Shown here piece by piece: positions 62,540 to 64,000 of a stretch of DNA of 64,000 nt. The notes below the pieces were generated by a model, which saw only the letters and a list, made by a program, of their open reading frames with translations, was not told the DNA's origin and did no database searches. The stretch comes from Coccinella septempunctata (lineage: Eukaryota > Arthropoda > Insecta > Coleoptera > Coccinellidae). Each line of letters starts with the position of its first letter. Position 1 is the first letter of the stretch. The stretch is from NCBI RefSeq assembly GCF_907165205.1, contig NC_058193.1, positions 310,001 through 374,000 of the forward strand, in the 5' to 3' direction. A program made the translations under genes and the position numbers.

Positions 62540-63735
62540 TGTAACGGGTTTTCCTCGGTGTACTCGAGCGCCAGCTATTCTTTAAGGGAGAATAGCAAAC
62601 CTACCCTGGTAGCTACTAGCCGAAGACAAGGTTCCTTGGTGTCTGGGGTGTTAGCGACAACCAGTGAAATTCAAAATCAACGCACACAAATTATATTTGT
62701 CGACTCTTACAAGGAAACACAAATGGCACTATTATAAAATTCGTACAGTGAAAGAATCGAAATCAGTGAATTTACAGGTGAAACGGACGGAATGAAACGG
62801 GATCCGATCTCAAAAGTTATACGGGGGTTTACGGACTTGTTCGCCAGCCAGAACCTAAGACGCACACTTAACGGACAGATATCGGACTTCACCCAGGTAA
62901 GGGCTTGAAAAATTACGACACAGAGTCACGACGGCTCACCTTAGGCTCGTTCGGCACTCCCCGGGTATCCACACCAGCAGAATGCCTCCCCAACCGCAGG
63001 GGTGAACACAGGTAAAAGACGGAAAATGAGGAAAGGGTGCGCCACCCCAAAGTGCCTTCGGTACCCCCCCGGGTATCCACACCAGCAGGTACTTTAACGA
63101 CAGTAGGGGTGGAACTAAGAGAGATTGGAAATTTCAGGGAAGGATGAGCCACCCCAAAGTACCTTCGGTACCCCCCGGGTATCCACACCAGCAGGGTACG
63201 TTAATGACAGTAGGGGTGGAACTCAGACTCGGGTATAGAAGGGATGTAGACGTAGACTGAAGTTTGGCCACTTGCACTCGCAAAATTTCCCGAAACACCG
63301 AATGAAAGTAACGAAGAAAAAAAAATTATATTCTGAATGGTAGCAAAAAGAAAAAAAACTCTAAAGAAATCTTCCAAAACGGCAGCGGGGGAACATCTGA
63401 TTTTATACCCACAGGGGGGGGGTGCGGAAATCAGATGTGCCCGACAGTCGAAATTCGGTAAAATATTCGCGATGAAGACGTCTTAATTTATCTGTGCTAG
63501 CGAACAAAAAACTCGGTTATCTTCCAATTCAGGATGTTTTATACGGTGCGACATCGTTTTTAGGAAATTAAAACGGAATAAAAACGGTGCGGAATGTTTA
63601 CAATTCCGAACGATGTCGGAATCCTGAATTGGAAATTTGAAAAGATTTCTCGGAAAATTAATTCAAAAACAAAATTACTTAAAAATGAAAACTAAAATAA
63701 TTATTCTAAAATGAGGGGGTAGGTTTGAAAAACCA
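62540..63735 (-). repeat. Putative 3' LTR of retrotransposon 4
   Basis: Starts TG at 62540 and could end CA at 63735, where the minus strand shows the purine-rich GCAATGAGAGGA, a candidate polypurine tract, just before it. It includes a 107-bp tandem array and two hairpins: AACATCTGATTTT...GAAATCAGATGT at 63390-63440, and CCAATTCAGGAT...ATCCTGAATTGG at 63521-63632. The second LTR is outside the window, so the right border is a guess. Confidence 0.45.
62940..63235. repeat. 107-bp tandem repeat in the putative LTR
   Basis: The motif CCGGGTATCCACACCAGCAG occurs at 62961, 63069 and 63175 (spacing 108 and 106 bp), with CACCCCAAAGT(G/A)CCTTCGGTA and CAGTAGGGGTGGAACT between. The minus-strand frame through it (AGVDTRGG repeats) is a by-product. 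Confidence 0.8.
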
Positions 63736-63838
63736 TCCTCTCATTGCAAATATTATCATCTTATTCGGCATAGTCGGCCTATTGTACTGAGAGATAATGC
63801 ATAGGTAAATAATTCATCAAAATCTATTACTACTCAAC

Positions 63839-64000
63839 TCAAGGAAGAAAATTTTGTAGACTGCTATTTAGATCATTTTCTTCAATTTCCTCGAATTCTC
63901 CATCATCATTATATGGTAAGTTCAAATCAGCGTCCACACAAATAAGTTTTTTTAGATGCTTTCGATGTATTTGAGGTGGAATAGGCTCACCATCTTTATG
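63839..64000 (-). CDS. C-terminal end of a retrotransposon protein (partial)
   Basis: 54 codons open to the window edge: HKDGEPIPPQIHRKHLKKLI, then an acidic tail EFEEIEENDLN and a stop at 63839. The IHRKHLKKL box followed by an acidic tail is like the ends of some gypsy-type integrases (VHxxHLKKY). The assignment rests on this and on the LTR context, so it is tentative. Confidence 0.4.
   Translation of the reverse strand, partial: HKDGEPIPPQIHRKHLKKLICVDADLNLPYNDDGEFEEIEENDLNSSLQNFLP

Larger units (their letters stand above)
62540..64000 (-). mobile_element. LTR retrotransposon 4, left end only
   Basis: The left border is fixed by comparison with copy A of the Ulp1 repeat, which continues uninterrupted past this point. 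The element starts TGTAACGGG. A coding end on the minus strand (63839-64000) and a likely ~1.2-kb LTR are inside the window. The rest lies beyond 64000. Confidence 0.65.

Noticed and set aside
62913..63188. 91-codon minus frame with AGVDTRGG repeats
   Set aside because: A by-product of the 107-bp tandem repeat; non-periodic with codons.
1..64000. tRNA, rRNA or snRNA genes
   Set aside because: No cloverleaf with A and B boxes or rRNA-like block was recognised by eye; a covariance-model scan would be needed to exclude diverged tRNA-derived SINEs.

Overview
The window reads as a transposon-dense intergenic region of an insect genome. Reasons: it is AT-rich; exons carry GT-AG introns; the element families (MADF/BESS Harbinger, THAP-DDE, Ty3/gypsy, Penelope, mariner, foldback MITEs, DUF4806) are those of insects; no bacterial operon, rRNA or tRNA is visible. 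A beetle is my guess, not shown by the sequence. I see no clearly intact single-copy host gene. The best host-like candidates are two exons of a DUF4806-type gene (764-1427) and a broken multi-exon gene of unknown family (44554-45320).

Left third (1-15 kb): a 65-bp tandem array was split first by a foldback element (2016-3428) and then by a complete but dead PIF/Harbinger transposon (3544-6239, TAA target duplication). In the Harbinger, the transposase and the MADF/BESS gene each lie in the other's intron. A THAP-DDE transposase relic follows (6428-7706). Next is a full Ty3/gypsy retrotransposon (8117-13647, 215-bp LTRs, ATAT duplication) with a 71-bp minisatellite before its 3' LTR, then Penelope and LINE scraps.

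Middle (15-35 kb): a second Ty3/gypsy element (15228-23819, AAGTG duplication) has a hAT (18467-22416) inserted in its protease. That hAT holds a pogo-like element (19592-21319) and a 123-bp MITE. Then come relics of two arthropod repeat-associated genes (25360-26263, CIDE-N-like/SAMD3-like; 26481-26900). After them is copy 1 of a large duplicated unit (26970-31588) coding, on the minus strand, for a DDE-like transposase and a tyrosine recombinase.

Right half (35-64 kb): foldback elements and MITEs; a LINE 3' end; a near-perfect palindromic Penelope insertion (41027-43008) inside a long-inverted-repeat element; Harbinger remains; copy 2 of the duplicated unit (49951-57327). Copy 2 is interrupted by a young LTR element (53440-56640, TGAT duplication) whose 862-codon frame is open although most of reverse transcriptase, RNase H and integrase has been removed in frame. 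Then a hAT (58127-60562, 8-bp duplication) containing a mariner-like element, a second copy of an Ulp1-protease-containing repeat, and the start of another LTR element running off the window.

Most coding entries are inactivated by stops, frameshifts or insertions. The strongest candidate for something not already catalogued is the duplicated unit pairing a DDE-like transposase with a PHD-C2H2-tyrosine-recombinase gene. Next are the doubly deleted but open LTR element and a 466-bp hairpin-rich repeat found three times, once with an internal inversion.
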